This document shows, piece after piece, positions 18,357 through 28,162 of a stretch of DNA of 64,000 nucleotides. Made by a program: the position numbers and the translations under genes. This stretch comes from an uncultured Pelagibacteraceae bacterium (lineage in GTDB: Bacteria; Pseudomonadota; Alphaproteobacteria; Pelagibacterales; Pelagibacteraceae), in NCBI GenBank assembly GCA_902623495.1, contig CACNTW010000002.1, positions 62,001-126,000 on the forward strand. The letters run 5' to 3'. The notes beneath the pieces are model-generated. The model ran no database searches and had not been told where the DNA came from. It saw only the letters and a list, made by a program, of their open reading frames with translations. Each line of letters begins with the position of its first letter. Positions within the stretch are counted from its first letter, which is position 1.

Positions 18357-19567
18357 GATATATAAACAATAAATTTTTTATTGAAGGAAAAAATATTGAG
18401 AGTCTTACAAAAAAATTTAATACACCTTTATATTGCTACTCTTATAAAAATTTAAGAGAAAATGTAGAGAATTTTAAAAAAGCTTTTAAGGAAATTAAAC
18501 CTTTAATTTGTTTTTCTGTAAAATCTAATTCAAATATTTCATTATTAAAAGAAATAAAAAAGCTTGGCCTTGGGGCAGATGTGGTTTCAAAAGGTGAATT
18601 ATATGCATCACTTAAAGCTGGTATTGATAAAAATAAGATAGTTTTCTCTGGAGTTGGTAAAACAAGAGATGAAATTGAGTACGCAATTAAGCAAAATATA
18701 TTATTAATAAATTCTGAGTCATTGAGTGAAGTTTTAGAAATTGAGAAGGTTGCAAAAAAATTTAATAAAGTTGTTGATATAGGACTAAGATTAAATCCAG
18801 ATACAGATGCTGAAACATTGAAACAAATTTCAACTGGTAAAAGTGAAAATAAATTTGGTGTAGATAAAAAGACTTTTGTAAAAATTATTAATTTGATGAA
18901 ACAATCAAAATTTATAAATATTAAATGCTTAAGTGTTCATATCGGTAGTCAAATCTTAAACCACAAACCCTACGAAAAAATGCTAAATGTTCTTGATAAA
19001 CTTTTAAAAAATTTAGATTATAAATTTGAGTTCATTGATTTAGGTGGTGGGATGGGGATAAACTATGATAATAAAAAGAAAAAACTTAATTATACAAAAT
19101 ATAAAAAATCAATAATTAAATTTAAAAATAAATATAATTGTAAAATAATTTTTGAACCTGGAAGATCTATAATTGGAAATGTTGGTATACTTGCATCTAA
19201 AGTAATTTATTTAAAACATAACAAAACAAAAACATTTGTAATATTAGATGCAGCAATGAATGATTTGATAAGACCAGCTTTGTATAATGCAAAACATAGG
19301 ATAGTTCCATCCCTAAGAAATATGTCACGATCAAAGAAAATATTAGAATTTGTAGGCCCAGTATGCGAGACAACAGATAAATTTTTAACAGAAAGAAAAT
19401 TTCAGAATATAAAAGAAAATGATATTATGATTATTTGCGATACAGGGGCCTATGGTTATTCATTATCATCTAATTATAATCTTAGATTAAGGCCTGCTGA
19501 AATTTTGATTAAAGGAAATAAAGTAAAGATTATAAGAAAAAGACAAAAAATAACAGATATAATCTAA
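18353..19567 (+). CDS. lysA: Diaminopimelate decarboxylase
   Basis: A PLP enzyme for the last step of lysine synthesis, turning meso-diaminopimelate into lysine. The PLP lysine is in CFSVKSNSNI, the His-bearing SVHIGSQI motif, the glycine loop DLGGGMGINY and the substrate-binding EPGRSIIGN all fit fold-type III LysA. The C-terminal CDTGAYGYSLSSNYNLRLRP has the dimer-interface Cys and Tyr. Length 404 is normal. It is translationally linked to the lipoprotein gene before it. Confidence 0.96.
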   Translation: MRYINNKFFIEGKNIESLTKKFNTPLYCYSYKNLRENVENFKKAFKEIKPLICFSVKSNSNISLLKEIKKLGLGADVVSKGELYASLKAGIDKNKIVFSGVGKTRDEIEYAIKQNILLINSESLSEVLEIEKVAKKFNKVVDIGLRLNPDTDAETLKQISTGKSENKFGVDKKTFVKIINLMKQSKFINIKCLSVHIGSQILNHKPYEKMLNVLDKLLKNLDYKFEFIDLGGGMGINYDNKKKKLNYTKYKKSIIKFKNKYNCKIIFEPGRSIIGNVGILASKVIYLKHNKTKTFVILDAAMNDLIRPALYNAKHRIVPSLRNMSRSKKILEFVGPVCETTDKFLTERKFQNIKENDIMIICDTGAYGYSLSSNYNLRLRPAEILIKGNKVKIIRKRQKITDII

Positions 19568-19580
19568 TTTAAAACTTATA

Positions 19581-20279
19581 ATGAGAAATATCCTCTTTAA
19601 AAGTATATTTTTTTCTGGATTAATTTTAATATGTATTATTTTTCTTCCATCTTTATTACTGTCAAAGAAAATCACTCTTTTTGGTGGTAAACTTTTTGGA
19701 TACTGGTCCTCATTCTGTTTAAAAATTTTTTACTCAACCAGCATAGTAATAAAAGGTCAAGAAAACATAATTAATAACGAAAATTTCTTTATCGCATGCT
19801 CTCATCAATCGATGTTTGAAACTTTTTTTTTACAAACAATATTTAATTCACCAATTTTTATTCTTAAAAAAGAACTATTAAATATTCCGATATTTGGTTG
19901 GTATTTAAGAAAGATAGATTCTATTTCTGTGAATAGAAATAAAGTTTCTAGAGAAAACCTTAATTTTACTAAAAAAATTAAAGAAGTTATGGAAAAAACA
20001 AAAAGACCTGTAATAATTTTTCCACAAGCCACTCGAGTTCTACCAGATGAAATTATTCCCTTTAAAAAAGGAGTTGGAAGAATTTACAGAGAATTAAATG
20101 TAAAATGTCAACCTGTCGCTGTTGATTCTGGAAGAGTATGGCCAAAATCTGGAAAGATGAAGCCCAATAAAACGATTACTATTTCTATTTTAAAACCAAT
20201 TAATACAGGTATCGATGAAACAGAATTTGTAAAATTATTGCAAAAAGAAATATATTCCGAGCTTGGTCTTGCTAACTAA
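19581..20279 (+). CDS. plsC: 1-acyl-sn-glycerol-3-phosphate acyltransferase (PlsC family)
   Basis: A 232-residue membrane-bound acyltransferase that makes phosphatidic acid from lysophosphatidic acid. After one N-terminal membrane segment comes motif I as ACSHQSMFETF (H-x4-E rather than the textbook H-x4-D) and motif III as IFPQATRV (for FPEGTR). Gln in motif III and Glu in motif I are, as I recall, common in the alphaproteobacterial group. The last stretch holds the motif IV Pro (CQPVAVDSG). It converges with dnaN with a four-base overlap. Confidence 0.88.
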   Translation: MRNILFKSIFFSGLILICIIFLPSLLLSKKITLFGGKLFGYWSSFCLKIFYSTSIVIKGQENIINNENFFIACSHQSMFETFFLQTIFNSPIFILKKELLNIPIFGWYLRKIDSISVNRNKVSRENLNFTKKIKEVMEKTKRPVIIFPQATRVLPDEIIPFKKGVGRIYRELNVKCQPVAVDSGRVWPKSGKMKPNKTITISILKPINTGIDETEFVKLLQKEIYSELGLAN

Positions 20280-21388
20280 CCTTTCATAGGCATTACAACA
20301 TAAATACTGTCAAAGTCTGCAGGATCTTTTATTAACGCAGGAGATCCAGTATCTTTCAAATATATTTCAATGTTATCACCATTTAGTTGGGATGCTATAT
20401 CCAGCAAATATCTAGAATTAAAACTTATATCTAAATCTGTCTCAAATTTTACAGAAAGGCTTTCTTTACCATCACCACTATTAGTGTTATTGACGGATAA
20501 ATCTAAATTATCTTTAGTCAAATTAAATTTTACACCATCTTTTTTATCTAGAGAAACTGATGCCACTCTATCGACAGAATTTAGAAAAGATTTTAGATCT
20601 ATTTCAAGTTTTTTTTGATTCTCTCTAGGGATAACTTGAATATAATTAGGGAATTTTCCATCGATTAATTTTGATATCAAAATACTATTGTTAAGTTCAA
20701 ATTTAATTTTAGATTTAATATTTGAGACTTTGACCTCACCATCATAATCTTCTAAAAGAGAACATAATTGAAATATAGTTTTTTTTGGAAGTATTATTGG
20801 TTCAAATTCAATTTTGTTTTTTAATCTTATTTTTGAGATAGACATTCTATGGCTATCTGTTGCGGCCGCGGTTAAAAAATTCTTATCATCTGTTTGGGTC
20901 TGATGGAAAAAAATACCACTAAGATAATGCCTTGTTTCATCATTTGAAATCGAAAATTTACATTTGTTTAAAAGTTTTAATAAATCTTTTGAATTTATAG
21001 TAAATTCATTTTCATTGAAATTTTCGTCTGTAATTGGAAATTCAGAAGCATTAATTGAATTTAAATTGAATAGAGATTTATTTGATTCTAGTTGTAATTT
21101 ACTTTCTCCAGTATTTTCAAAATTTATCTGACTACCAGAAGGTATTTTTCTTACAATATCAAACATAATAGATGAAGAAGTAGTTGTTTTGCCTTCATCA
21201 AAAATTTTAATATTTGAAATTTCATTTACAAATATTAAATCTAGGTCTGTTGCTGTAATTTTTAACTTTGAATTTGCTGCATCTATCAAAATATTTGAAA
21301 GAATAGGTAAAGTGCTTCTTTTTTCTATTACACCCTGACAGTAACCTAAAGATTTTTGCAAATCCTGTTGATTAACACTAAATTTCAT
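20276..21388 (-). CDS. dnaN: DNA polymerase III beta subunit (sliding clamp)
   Basis: The 370-residue ring-forming processivity clamp. It opens MKFSVNQQDLQKSLGYCQGVIEKR-like and carries TLPILSNILIDA, a standard domain 1 segment, and ends VYVVMPMKG-like, matching the C-terminal strand used for partner binding. Its start lies 11 bases inside the end of dnaA, a tight dnaA-dnaN operon. Confidence 0.96.
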   Translation of the reverse strand: MKFSVNQQDLQKSLGYCQGVIEKRSTLPILSNILIDAANSKLKITATDLDLIFVNEISNIKIFDEGKTTTSSSIMFDIVRKIPSGSQINFENTGESKLQLESNKSLFNLNSINASEFPITDENFNENEFTINSKDLLKLLNKCKFSISNDETRHYLSGIFFHQTQTDDKNFLTAAATDSHRMSISKIRLKNKIEFEPIILPKKTIFQLCSLLEDYDGEVKVSNIKSKIKFELNNSILISKLIDGKFPNYIQVIPRENQKKLEIDLKSFLNSVDRVASVSLDKKDGVKFNLTKDNLDLSVNNTNSGDGKESLSVKFETDLDISFNSRYLLDIASQLNGDNIEIYLKDTGSPALIKDPADFDSIYVVMPMKG

Positions 21389-22787
21389 TTTCTTGTTTGT
21401 ATAATATTTTATTTTTTAGGCTATCAATGCTTAAATTTAATTCGTTATCTTCTTTTCTTAATTTTTCTATTGTTTTAACTGAATGAATAACGGTTGTGTG
21501 ATCTCTATTAGCAAATGATCGACCTATCTCAGGTAAAGATTTAGATGTTAGCATTTTTGCTAAATAAATAGCAGTTTGTCTTGGCCTTACAAGATATCTT
21601 GACCTTCTTGGTGACAACATTTCGTTTTTACTTATTTTAAAATATTTACAGACTATTGTTTGAATATTGTCTATATCAACTTTATTTTGGGTTAAATTTA
21701 ATAGATCTTTTAATATTACTTTTACCTCTGACATTGAAGGTGTTTTTCCATAAATTCTTGAGAAAGATACTATTCTATTAAATGCACCTACAAGTTCTCT
21801 GATACTAGTGTTAACTTCAGTACTAATAAATTTTATGATCTCGTCACTGATTTTAATATTATTTGGATCATGAATTCCAAGATCTTCATTTTTAGATTTT
21901 ATTATATTGTATCTTAATTCAAAATCAGCATTTTGAATATCAACTACTAGTCCTCCTGAAAATCTAGATTTAATTCTCTCTTGTATTCTAGTTAATTTGT
22001 TTGGTGGTCTATCTGCTGATACAATAATTTGTGATCCTTTCTCTAGCAAAACATTAAATGTGTGGAAAAACTCTTCTTGCATAGCTTCTTTTCCATTCAT
22101 AAATTGAATATCATCAATCAAAAATATGTCAGTATTTCTAAAATACTCTTTAAACTTTACCATATCATTGGATTTTATCGATTTTACAAATTGATACATA
22201 AATCTTTCGGCTGAAATAAACATTACTTTATTTTTTTCTTTCAAACTTAATCCAATTGCATTTAACAAATGTGTCTTACCCATTCCAACTCCACTATAAA
22301 TATATAGAGGATTATAATGAGCTATTTGTTCTGAGACTTTTTTTGCAGCCTCAAAAGCTAGTTTATTACTTTTCCCTAGCAAGAAATTCTCAAAGTTTTT
22401 ATTTGGATCAATTCGATTATATTGAAGATATGAATCTTTAATAAATGAAACCTTTTCATTATCAGATGAATTATCTGGTTTTACTTCATCACTGTTTTTG
22501 TTTTTTATATTCTCGTTAATCACAAATTCTATTCTAGAAATATCTTTTTTATATGATTTAATTATTTGTAATATTTGATCTAAATATCTTGAGGTTATCC
22601 AGTCTCTGATAAATCTTGTCGAAACGGATAATAAAACATAATTTTTAAACTCATCAACTAAATCAATTTTTTTTAACCAACTATCATAAATCTCAGATCC
22701 AAACTTATTTTTCATTTCATTTTGTAATAATTTCCAATCAATCTTATTAATATTGTCTGATTTAATGTTAGTGAGATTATTTTTCAT
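21378..22787 (-). CDS. dnaA: Chromosomal replication initiator DnaA
   Basis: An AAA+ protein that binds the replication origin. Domain I covers about residues 15-90, then comes an Asn/Asp/Ser-rich linker. Walker A GVGMGKT is at 166-172, Walker B in IFLIDDIQFM, and domain IV ends with the DNA-binding signature NRDHTTVIHSVKTI. Length 469 is normal. It is transcribed with dnaN. The 245-base upstream gap carries an AT-rich region and an rpsT terminator-like hairpin; I see no TTATCCACA-type DnaA boxes there, so the origin may be elsewhere, as in other alphaproteobacteria. Confidence 0.97.
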   Translation of the reverse strand: MKNNLTNIKSDNINKIDWKLLQNEMKNKFGSEIYDSWLKKIDLVDEFKNYVLLSVSTRFIRDWITSRYLDQILQIIKSYKKDISRIEFVINENIKNKNSDEVKPDNSSDNEKVSFIKDSYLQYNRIDPNKNFENFLLGKSNKLAFEAAKKVSEQIAHYNPLYIYSGVGMGKTHLLNAIGLSLKEKNKVMFISAERFMYQFVKSIKSNDMVKFKEYFRNTDIFLIDDIQFMNGKEAMQEEFFHTFNVLLEKGSQIIVSADRPPNKLTRIQERIKSRFSGGLVVDIQNADFELRYNIIKSKNEDLGIHDPNNIKISDEIIKFISTEVNTSIRELVGAFNRIVSFSRIYGKTPSMSEVKVILKDLLNLTQNKVDIDNIQTIVCKYFKISKNEMLSPRRSRYLVRPRQTAIYLAKMLTSKSLPEIGRSFANRDHTTVIHSVKTIEKLRKEDNELNLSIDSLKNKILYKQENEI

Positions 22788-22959
22788 GAGAGTCTGTTAA
22801 ACTCCTATTCATAATTCAATGCAATAAATTTATTTTTATTCTCAAAAAAAAATAAAATTTACAATTGTATAAATTAATAATTGAATCTCTTTTTAGGGAC
22901 TTAAAATTAGTAATCTTAAATTTACTTTTTTTATTTTTTTTTTATCTTGGGACTAAAAA

Positions 22960-22983
22960 AATTAAAAAATTCTTTTTTTAATT
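22960..22983 (-). terminator. AT-only hairpin between rpsT and dnaA
   Basis: AATTAAAAAA and TTTTTTAATT form a perfect 10-base-pair stem, followed on the minus strand by seven T. It is about 50 bases after the rpsT stop. The stem has no G or C, so its strength as a terminator is uncertain. Confidence 0.4.
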
Positions 22984-23032
22984 GAAAAAGTAATCTCTAG
23001 GGTTGTAATTTCTCTAAGTAAACTAAAAGTTG

Positions 23033-23293
23033 TTATAAGGAATTTATTTTTTTTGTTATTCTAGAAATATTTCTTGACGCGTTTTGCTTTTTTATTACCC
23101 CTGTCTTTGCTATTTTCATCAATTCAGAGTTTAATTTTGGCAAGAAAGCTAAGGCTTCTTTTTTGTCCTTTTTATTAAGAATTAGATTCATTTTTTTTAT
23201 TGCAGATCTAAACCTACTTTTTCTAGACTTATTTACCGTTGTTTGACGTGATATACGTCTTATTCGTTTAATAGCTGATTTAGTGTTTGCCAT
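23033..23293 (-). CDS. rpsT: 30S ribosomal protein S20
   Basis: An 86-residue basic protein binding 16S rRNA. It begins MANTKSAIKRIRRISRQ, the conserved S20 N-terminus, which decides the start at 23293 rather than a longer frame that would extend into mutM. The body is Lys/Arg-rich helices. The rpsT-dnaA adjacency, with mutM and ubiE beyond, is conserved among alphaproteobacteria. Confidence 0.96.
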   Translation of the reverse strand: MANTKSAIKRIRRISRQTTVNKSRKSRFRSAIKKMNLILNKKDKKEALAFLPKLNSELMKIAKTGVIKKQNASRNISRITKKINSL

Positions 23294-23343
23294 AAGCGCG
23301 ATTGTATATAACGAGAAATTTATACGGTCAATATAATAATTTT

Positions 23344-24207
23344 TTATTTTTGACAAATATTACAAAAAAATGTTGATCTATTAGTGATAAATTTTTTTTT
23401 TATTGTCCCTTTGCATCCTGGTGAAAGACAACTCTTATTTTCTCTGTTGTATACTTTAAAGTTATCTTGAAAAGATCCATTTTTACCAACTATGTTTTTA
23501 AAATCTCTAATACTAGACCCTCCTTTTTTTATCGCTAAATTTAAAATTTTTCTTGAATATTTAATAATATTAATACATTCGTTTTCACTTAAAGATTTTG
23601 CTTTTTTTTTTGGATTTATTTTAGAGATGAATAAAATTTCACTAGCATAAATATTCCCCAAACCTGAAACAAACTTTTGATCTAAAAGAAAATTTTTTAT
23701 ATTCTTTTCCTTTTTATAAAAATATTTTTTTAAGTAGTTGAGATTAAATTTTGAAGAAAAAGGTTCAGGACCATAGTTTTTTATAAAATTTTCTAAATTA
23801 TTCTTATTTTCAAATAATTTGAAATAACCAAATCTTCTGGGATCATTATATATAATTTTTATGTTATCAAATTCCAAAAACACATGATTATGTTTTTTTG
23901 GCAAATAAGGACTATGATAAAAACTTGCATTTGTTTTTTGATTTAAAATATTTTTTCTTAAGAGATGTATAGTGCCAGACATTCCAAGATGAATTAAGCA
24001 AAATTTTTCATCATTTAAAACTAGTATGATATATTTTGAAAATCTCTTAACTTTTTTTATTGATTTTGATTGAAGTCTTGTTTCAAAACCTTTTTTTATT
24101 TTGTACCTTAAATTCCTATTCTTTATACTTACTTTTTTTATTTTTTTTCCTGTTATTGTTCTACTTAGTGACTCTTTAACAACTTCTACTTCTGGCAATT
24201 CTGGCAT
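23344..24207 (-). CDS. mutM: Formamidopyrimidine-DNA glycosylase (MutM/Fpg)
   Basis: A bifunctional glycosylase/AP lyase removing 8-oxoguanine and opened purines. The protein begins MPELPEVEVV, where the Pro after Met is the catalytic nucleophile and the following Glu assists. Later come the helix-two-turn-helix region QKFVSGLGNIYASEILF and the C-terminal zinc finger with CLSPGCKG and FFCNICQK. Length 287. It diverges from ubiE across 32 AT-only bases. Confidence 0.96.
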   Translation of the reverse strand: MPELPEVEVVKESLSRTITGKKIKKVSIKNRNLRYKIKKGFETRLQSKSIKKVKRFSKYIILVLNDEKFCLIHLGMSGTIHLLRKNILNQKTNASFYHSPYLPKKHNHVFLEFDNIKIIYNDPRRFGYFKLFENKNNLENFIKNYGPEPFSSKFNLNYLKKYFYKKEKNIKNFLLDQKFVSGLGNIYASEILFISKINPKKKAKSLSENECINIIKYSRKILNLAIKKGGSSIRDFKNIVGKNGSFQDNFKVYNRENKSCLSPGCKGTIKKKFITNRSTFFCNICQK

Positions 24208-24239
24208 TTATTATTATATTAATTAATATTATTTATTTT

Positions 24240-24947
24240 ATGCAACAATATCTTCAAAATAAAAAAGGTCTAGTCCAAGGTGTGTTTGATAAAGTTTATG
24301 ATAAATACGACATCATGAATGATTTGATGTCACTTGGAGTTCATAGAATCTGGAAAAGAAATTTAATAAATTGGATGAACCCAGGTAAAAATAAAATTCT
24401 AGCAGATGTTGCATGTGGCACAGGTGATATAGCAAAACTTTTTATCGATAATAGTTCAAATAAAAATATAGAATTATTTTGTATTGATCCCAATGAAGGA
24501 ATGATGAAAAAGGGAAAAAATAGACTATCAAATTACAAGAATATCAATTGGATTAAAGGATCGGCAGAGAAATTGCCTTTAAAATCTAATTCATGTGATT
24601 ATTACACAATCAGTTTTGGTTTAAGAAATACAAAAAATATTAATAAATCCTTAAGTGAAGCGTACAGAGTTTTAAAGTCAGGAGGTAGATTTTTTTGTTT
24701 AGAATTTTCAAAAATTCAAAATTTAAACTTAGATTTAGTCTATAAAAGATACTCTAAATTAATTCCAAAAATAGGAAAATTTGTGGTTGGTGAAAAAGAG
24801 CCTTATGAATATCTAATTAAAAGTATCCAAGAATTTGTTAATCAAGAGGAATTAAAGGGTTTAATGGTGAAAAATAATTTTATTAAATGTGAGTATAGGA
24901 ACTATTCAGGTGGAATAGTAGCTATTCATTCAGGTTGGAAAATATGA
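24240..24947 (+). CDS. ubiE: Ubiquinone/menaquinone C-methyltransferase UbiE
   Basis: A SAM-dependent methyltransferase that methylates the quinol ring carbon in ubiquinone synthesis. The start VFDKVYDKYDIMNDLMSLGVHR-type region is the UbiE signature, followed by the SAM motif ADVACGTGDIA and SFGLRNTKNI. Length 235 is normal. The stop overlaps the ubiB start as ATGA, so the pair is an operon for quinone synthesis. Confidence 0.96.
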   Translation: MQQYLQNKKGLVQGVFDKVYDKYDIMNDLMSLGVHRIWKRNLINWMNPGKNKILADVACGTGDIAKLFIDNSSNKNIELFCIDPNEGMMKKGKNRLSNYKNINWIKGSAEKLPLKSNSCDYYTISFGLRNTKNINKSLSEAYRVLKSGGRFFCLEFSKIQNLNLDLVYKRYSKLIPKIGKFVVGEKEPYEYLIKSIQEFVNQEELKGLMVKNNFIKCEYRNYSGGIVAIHSGWKI

Positions 24948-26512
24948 TTAAAAAATTATACATACTTTTTAAGCTTGGAAGGAAATTAGCAAAATCTGAT
25001 GCTTTAAGTATATTCACAAAGTTTCATAATCCACCAATTGGAATAAAAATTTTATTTTATTTGTTGTCTTTATCGTTTTCAAAAAAAGATAATTCTTTTG
25101 TAAATGAAACCGAAGGTGAAAGATTATCAAACTCCTTGCAATCTATGGGCACGACATTCATTAAATTAGGTCAATTTCTAGCAACTAGACCAGATATAAT
25201 TGGAGAAAAGTTATCAAAGCAACTAGAGAGTTTACAAGATCGTTTGCCTCCCTTTGAATTATCAAAAGCTAAAGAAATAATTAAAAAAGATCTAGGAGAA
25301 GATAATTTTAATTCAATTATAAATCTATCTGAGCCAGTGGCAGCAGCATCTATAGCTCAAGTTCATAAAGCGCAAATAAATGATAATGGCATAATTAAAG
25401 ATGTGGCTATAAAAATTTTACGACCAAATATAAAAAAAATATTCAACGAAGAAATTGATGCTTTGATGCTTTTTGCTTTTTTAACTGAGTCAATTATCAA
25501 AAAGACAAAAAGACTTAAATTAGTCGAGGTTGTTTATTTGCTAAAAGAAATAACCAATTTAGAAATGGATTTAAGATTTGAAGCCGCTGCAGCTAATGAG
25601 TATTCTGAAAACACTAAGAATGACAGTGGATTTCAAGTTCCTAGAATTTATTGGAATTTTACAAGTGAAAATGTAATGACTTTAGACTGGGTTGAAGGTG
25701 TCTCTATAAGAGAAACAGAAGAATTAGAAAAAAGAAATATAGATACTAAAAAAATTGCATCAGATATTATTCAACATTTTCTAAGACATGCTGTTAGAGA
25801 TGGTTTTTTTCATGCAGATATGCATCAAGGTAATATTTTTATAAACAATGGTGGTCAAATAGTTCCTATCGATTTTGGTATAATGGGAAGGTTAGATGAT
25901 TTAAGTAAAAAATTTCTTGCTGAAATTTTATATGGATTTATTAAACGAGATTATAAAAAAGTAGCTGAGGTTCATTTAGCTGCGGGTTTAGTTCCAAAAG
26001 AAGTACCTGTTGACGATCTTGCCCAAGCACTAAGATCAATAGGAGAGCCAATATTTGGTCAGTCAATTAAAGATATATCTGGCGGTAAACTACTTAAGCA
26101 GCTTTTTGATGTTACTGAAAAATTTAATATGCAAACTCAACCACAACTACTCATGCTACAGAAAACTATGGTAGTAGTTGAAGGTGTTGCAAGAAGATTA
26201 AATCCAGAGACAAACATTTGGGAAACTTCAAGACCTGTTCTTGAAAAATGGCTTAAAGAAACAAAAGATCCAGTAACTACATTAAATGAAACTCTTAAAA
26301 ATTCTGCAGAAGTTATAAAAAGACTACCAGACATGCCTCAAATTATGGATAAAGCAAACCAAGCATTAACATTTCTCGCAAGTGGACAAATTCCACAAAA
26401 TACTAATACTTATAATGATCTAAATACAAAAAAATCTGAAATGGTAGCTTTCAGAAATCAGTCAATCATTGGTTTATTATTACTTGTAATTTTAGGATTA
26501 GTAGTATTTTAA
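24944..26512 (+). CDS. ubiB: ABC1/ADCK atypical kinase UbiB
   Basis: A 522-residue membrane-attached atypical kinase/ATPase needed for ubiquinone synthesis. The KxGQ motif is in FIKLGQFLATRPDI, the Ala-rich loop in PVAAASIAQVHKA, the catalytic HADMHQGN and metal-binding PIDFGIMGR. A C-terminal hydrophobic helix (IIGLLLLVILGLVVF) anchors it. I chose the ATG at 24944, which overlaps the ubiE stop; a TTG three codons earlier is less likely. Confidence 0.95.
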   Translation: MIKKLYILFKLGRKLAKSDALSIFTKFHNPPIGIKILFYLLSLSFSKKDNSFVNETEGERLSNSLQSMGTTFIKLGQFLATRPDIIGEKLSKQLESLQDRLPPFELSKAKEIIKKDLGEDNFNSIINLSEPVAAASIAQVHKAQINDNGIIKDVAIKILRPNIKKIFNEEIDALMLFAFLTESIIKKTKRLKLVEVVYLLKEITNLEMDLRFEAAAANEYSENTKNDSGFQVPRIYWNFTSENVMTLDWVEGVSIRETEELEKRNIDTKKIASDIIQHFLRHAVRDGFFHADMHQGNIFINNGGQIVPIDFGIMGRLDDLSKKFLAEILYGFIKRDYKKVAEVHLAAGLVPKEVPVDDLAQALRSIGEPIFGQSIKDISGGKLLKQLFDVTEKFNMQTQPQLLMLQKTMVVVEGVARRLNPETNIWETSRPVLEKWLKETKDPVTTLNETLKNSAEVIKRLPDMPQIMDKANQALTFLASGQIPQNTNTYNDLNTKKSEMVAFRNQSIIGLLLLVILGLVVF

Positions 26513-26520
26513 TCTCAACG

Positions 26521-27720
26521 ATGAATTATTTTGAGAATAAAAAAATACTGTTAATTATATGTGGTGGAATTTCTGCTTACAAAAGTCTTGAGTTAATAAG
26601 ATTACTTAAGAAAAATGGTACTCGTGTAAAAACTATATTAACAAAAAATGCAAAAGAATTTGTAACTCCATTATCTGTTTCATCTCTTTCTCAAGAAAAA
26701 GTTTATGACGATATATTTAGTGCAGATAACGAAGCTGAGATGGACCACATATCTTTATCCAGATGGGCTGATGCAATATTAGTTGCACCTATTACAGCAA
26801 ATACTATATCTAAGGTAGCTTCAGGTAATGCAGAAGATTTGGCGTCTACCGTTTTATTAGCCTCAAATAAACAAATATTTATAGCACCGGCAATGAATGT
26901 AAGAATGTGGGAGCATCCTACTACTAAAGAAAACATATTAAAATTAAAAAGCTTTGGATACAAAATTATTGGGCCAGACATAGGAGATATGGCATGTGGT
27001 GAATACGGTGAAGGAAAAATGACAGAACCAAATGAAATAGTCAATACGATTAAAAATTATTTTTCTAATTTAGATAAAAATAAAAAATTAAAAGCTTTAG
27101 TTACTGCAGGACCAACTAATGAATATATTGATCCTGTAAGATTTATTACAAATAAATCCAGTGGCAAACAAGGATATGAAATAGCCAAATGTCTTAGAGA
27201 CAATGGATTTAATACGACACTTATTTCTGGAAAGACAAGCATTAAACCTTTGGATGGTGTTAATTTTGTAAGTGTTGAAACGGCTGAAGAGATGTTCAAA
27301 GAAAGTTTAAATAATCTACCAACAGATGTAGCTATTTTTTCTGCAGCTGTCTCTGATTTTAAAGTGAAAAATTATAAAAGTACAAAGATTAAAAAGAATG
27401 AAGAATTTAACTTAGAGCTAGAAAAAAATATTGATATTTTAAATCATATATCTAATCATAATTCATTAAGACCAAAAATAACAATTGGTTTTGCAGCAGA
27501 AACAAACAATCTCTCGACAAATGCAAAGGAGAAATTGAATGAAAAAAATTGTGACTGGGTAATTGCAAATGATGTCTCAGATCAAACTATAGGATTTGGA
27601 TCAGATTTTAATAAAATTTCTATATTTTACAAAGATAAACCTGAAGAAAAATTTGAAAAGATGAGTAAATCATTGGTCGCTGAAGAAATAGTTAAAAGAG
27701 TAATTCAACAGATTAATTAA
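26521..27720 (+). CDS. coaBC: Phosphopantothenoylcysteine decarboxylase/synthetase
   Basis: A bifunctional enzyme of CoA synthesis. The N-terminal CoaC flavoprotein half has GGISAYKSLELIRLL and the PxMNxxMW-type motif APAMNVRMWEHP. The C-terminal CoaB half has VTAGPTNEYIDPVRFITN, SSGKQG and the CTP-binding DWVIANDVS. Length 399 is normal. It is between ubiB and dut, an order common in alphaproteobacteria. Confidence 0.96.
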   Translation: MNYFENKKILLIICGGISAYKSLELIRLLKKNGTRVKTILTKNAKEFVTPLSVSSLSQEKVYDDIFSADNEAEMDHISLSRWADAILVAPITANTISKVASGNAEDLASTVLLASNKQIFIAPAMNVRMWEHPTTKENILKLKSFGYKIIGPDIGDMACGEYGEGKMTEPNEIVNTIKNYFSNLDKNKKLKALVTAGPTNEYIDPVRFITNKSSGKQGYEIAKCLRDNGFNTTLISGKTSIKPLDGVNFVSVETAEEMFKESLNNLPTDVAIFSAAVSDFKVKNYKSTKIKKNEEFNLELEKNIDILNHISNHNSLRPKITIGFAAETNNLSTNAKEKLNEKNCDWVIANDVSDQTIGFGSDFNKISIFYKDKPEEKFEKMSKSLVAEEIVKRVIQQIN

Positions 27721-27724
27721 CTTA

Positions 27725-28162
27725 ATGGTGAAAGTCTTAATTAAAAAATTAGACAAAAAAGTTAAACTGCCAGAATATAAAACAACAGGTTCATCTGGAC
27801 TAGATTTGACTGCATTCATTGAAAAGAAAATAGTAATTAAACCAGGCGAAAACGCTTTAGTGCCAACAGGTATATCTATTGCAATACCTGAGGATACCGA
27901 AGTTCAGATCAGGCCGCGGTCGGGTTTAGCAGCTAAAAATAATATAAGTGTATTAAATACTCCTGGAACAATTGATAGTGACTACAGAGGAGAAATAAAA
28001 GTAATTTTATTTAATCATGGAGATAAAGACTTTACAGTAAATAACGATGATAGAATTGCTCAAATGATACTAATGCCAATTCTAAAAGTAGATTTTGAAA
28101 CTGTAGAAACTTTGCCTGAGACAATTAGAGGTTCGGGTGGATTTGGATCAACGGGTAAGTGA
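27725..28162 (+). CDS. dut: dUTP diphosphatase
   Basis: A trimeric dUTPase of 145 residues that keeps uracil out of DNA and feeds dUMP to thymidylate synthesis. All five motifs are seen: SGLDLTAF, IRPRSGLA, NTPGTIDSDYRGEI, RIAQMIL and the C-terminal GSGGFGSTG. The stop overlaps the GTG start of the next gene by three bases. Confidence 0.97.
   Translation: MVKVLIKKLDKKVKLPEYKTTGSSGLDLTAFIEKKIVIKPGENALVPTGISIAIPEDTEVQIRPRSGLAAKNNISVLNTPGTIDSDYRGEIKVILFNHGDKDFTVNNDDRIAQMILMPILKVDFETVETLPETIRGSGGFGSTGK

Noticed and set aside
19803-20035. Loss of catalytic residues in the PlsC-type acyltransferase
   Set aside because: H-x4-E and FPQ-type motifs are, as I recall, normal in the alphaproteobacterial branch, so activity is likely.
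23294-23356. N-terminal extension of S20
   Set aside because: The conserved S20 N-terminus MANTKSAIKRIRR starts at 23293, and the extension would overlap mutM.
24216-24229. 14-base palindrome ATATTAATTAATAT between mutM and ubiE
   Set aside because: It has only A and T and lies in a 32-base AT-only spacer, so chance is a sufficient explanation.
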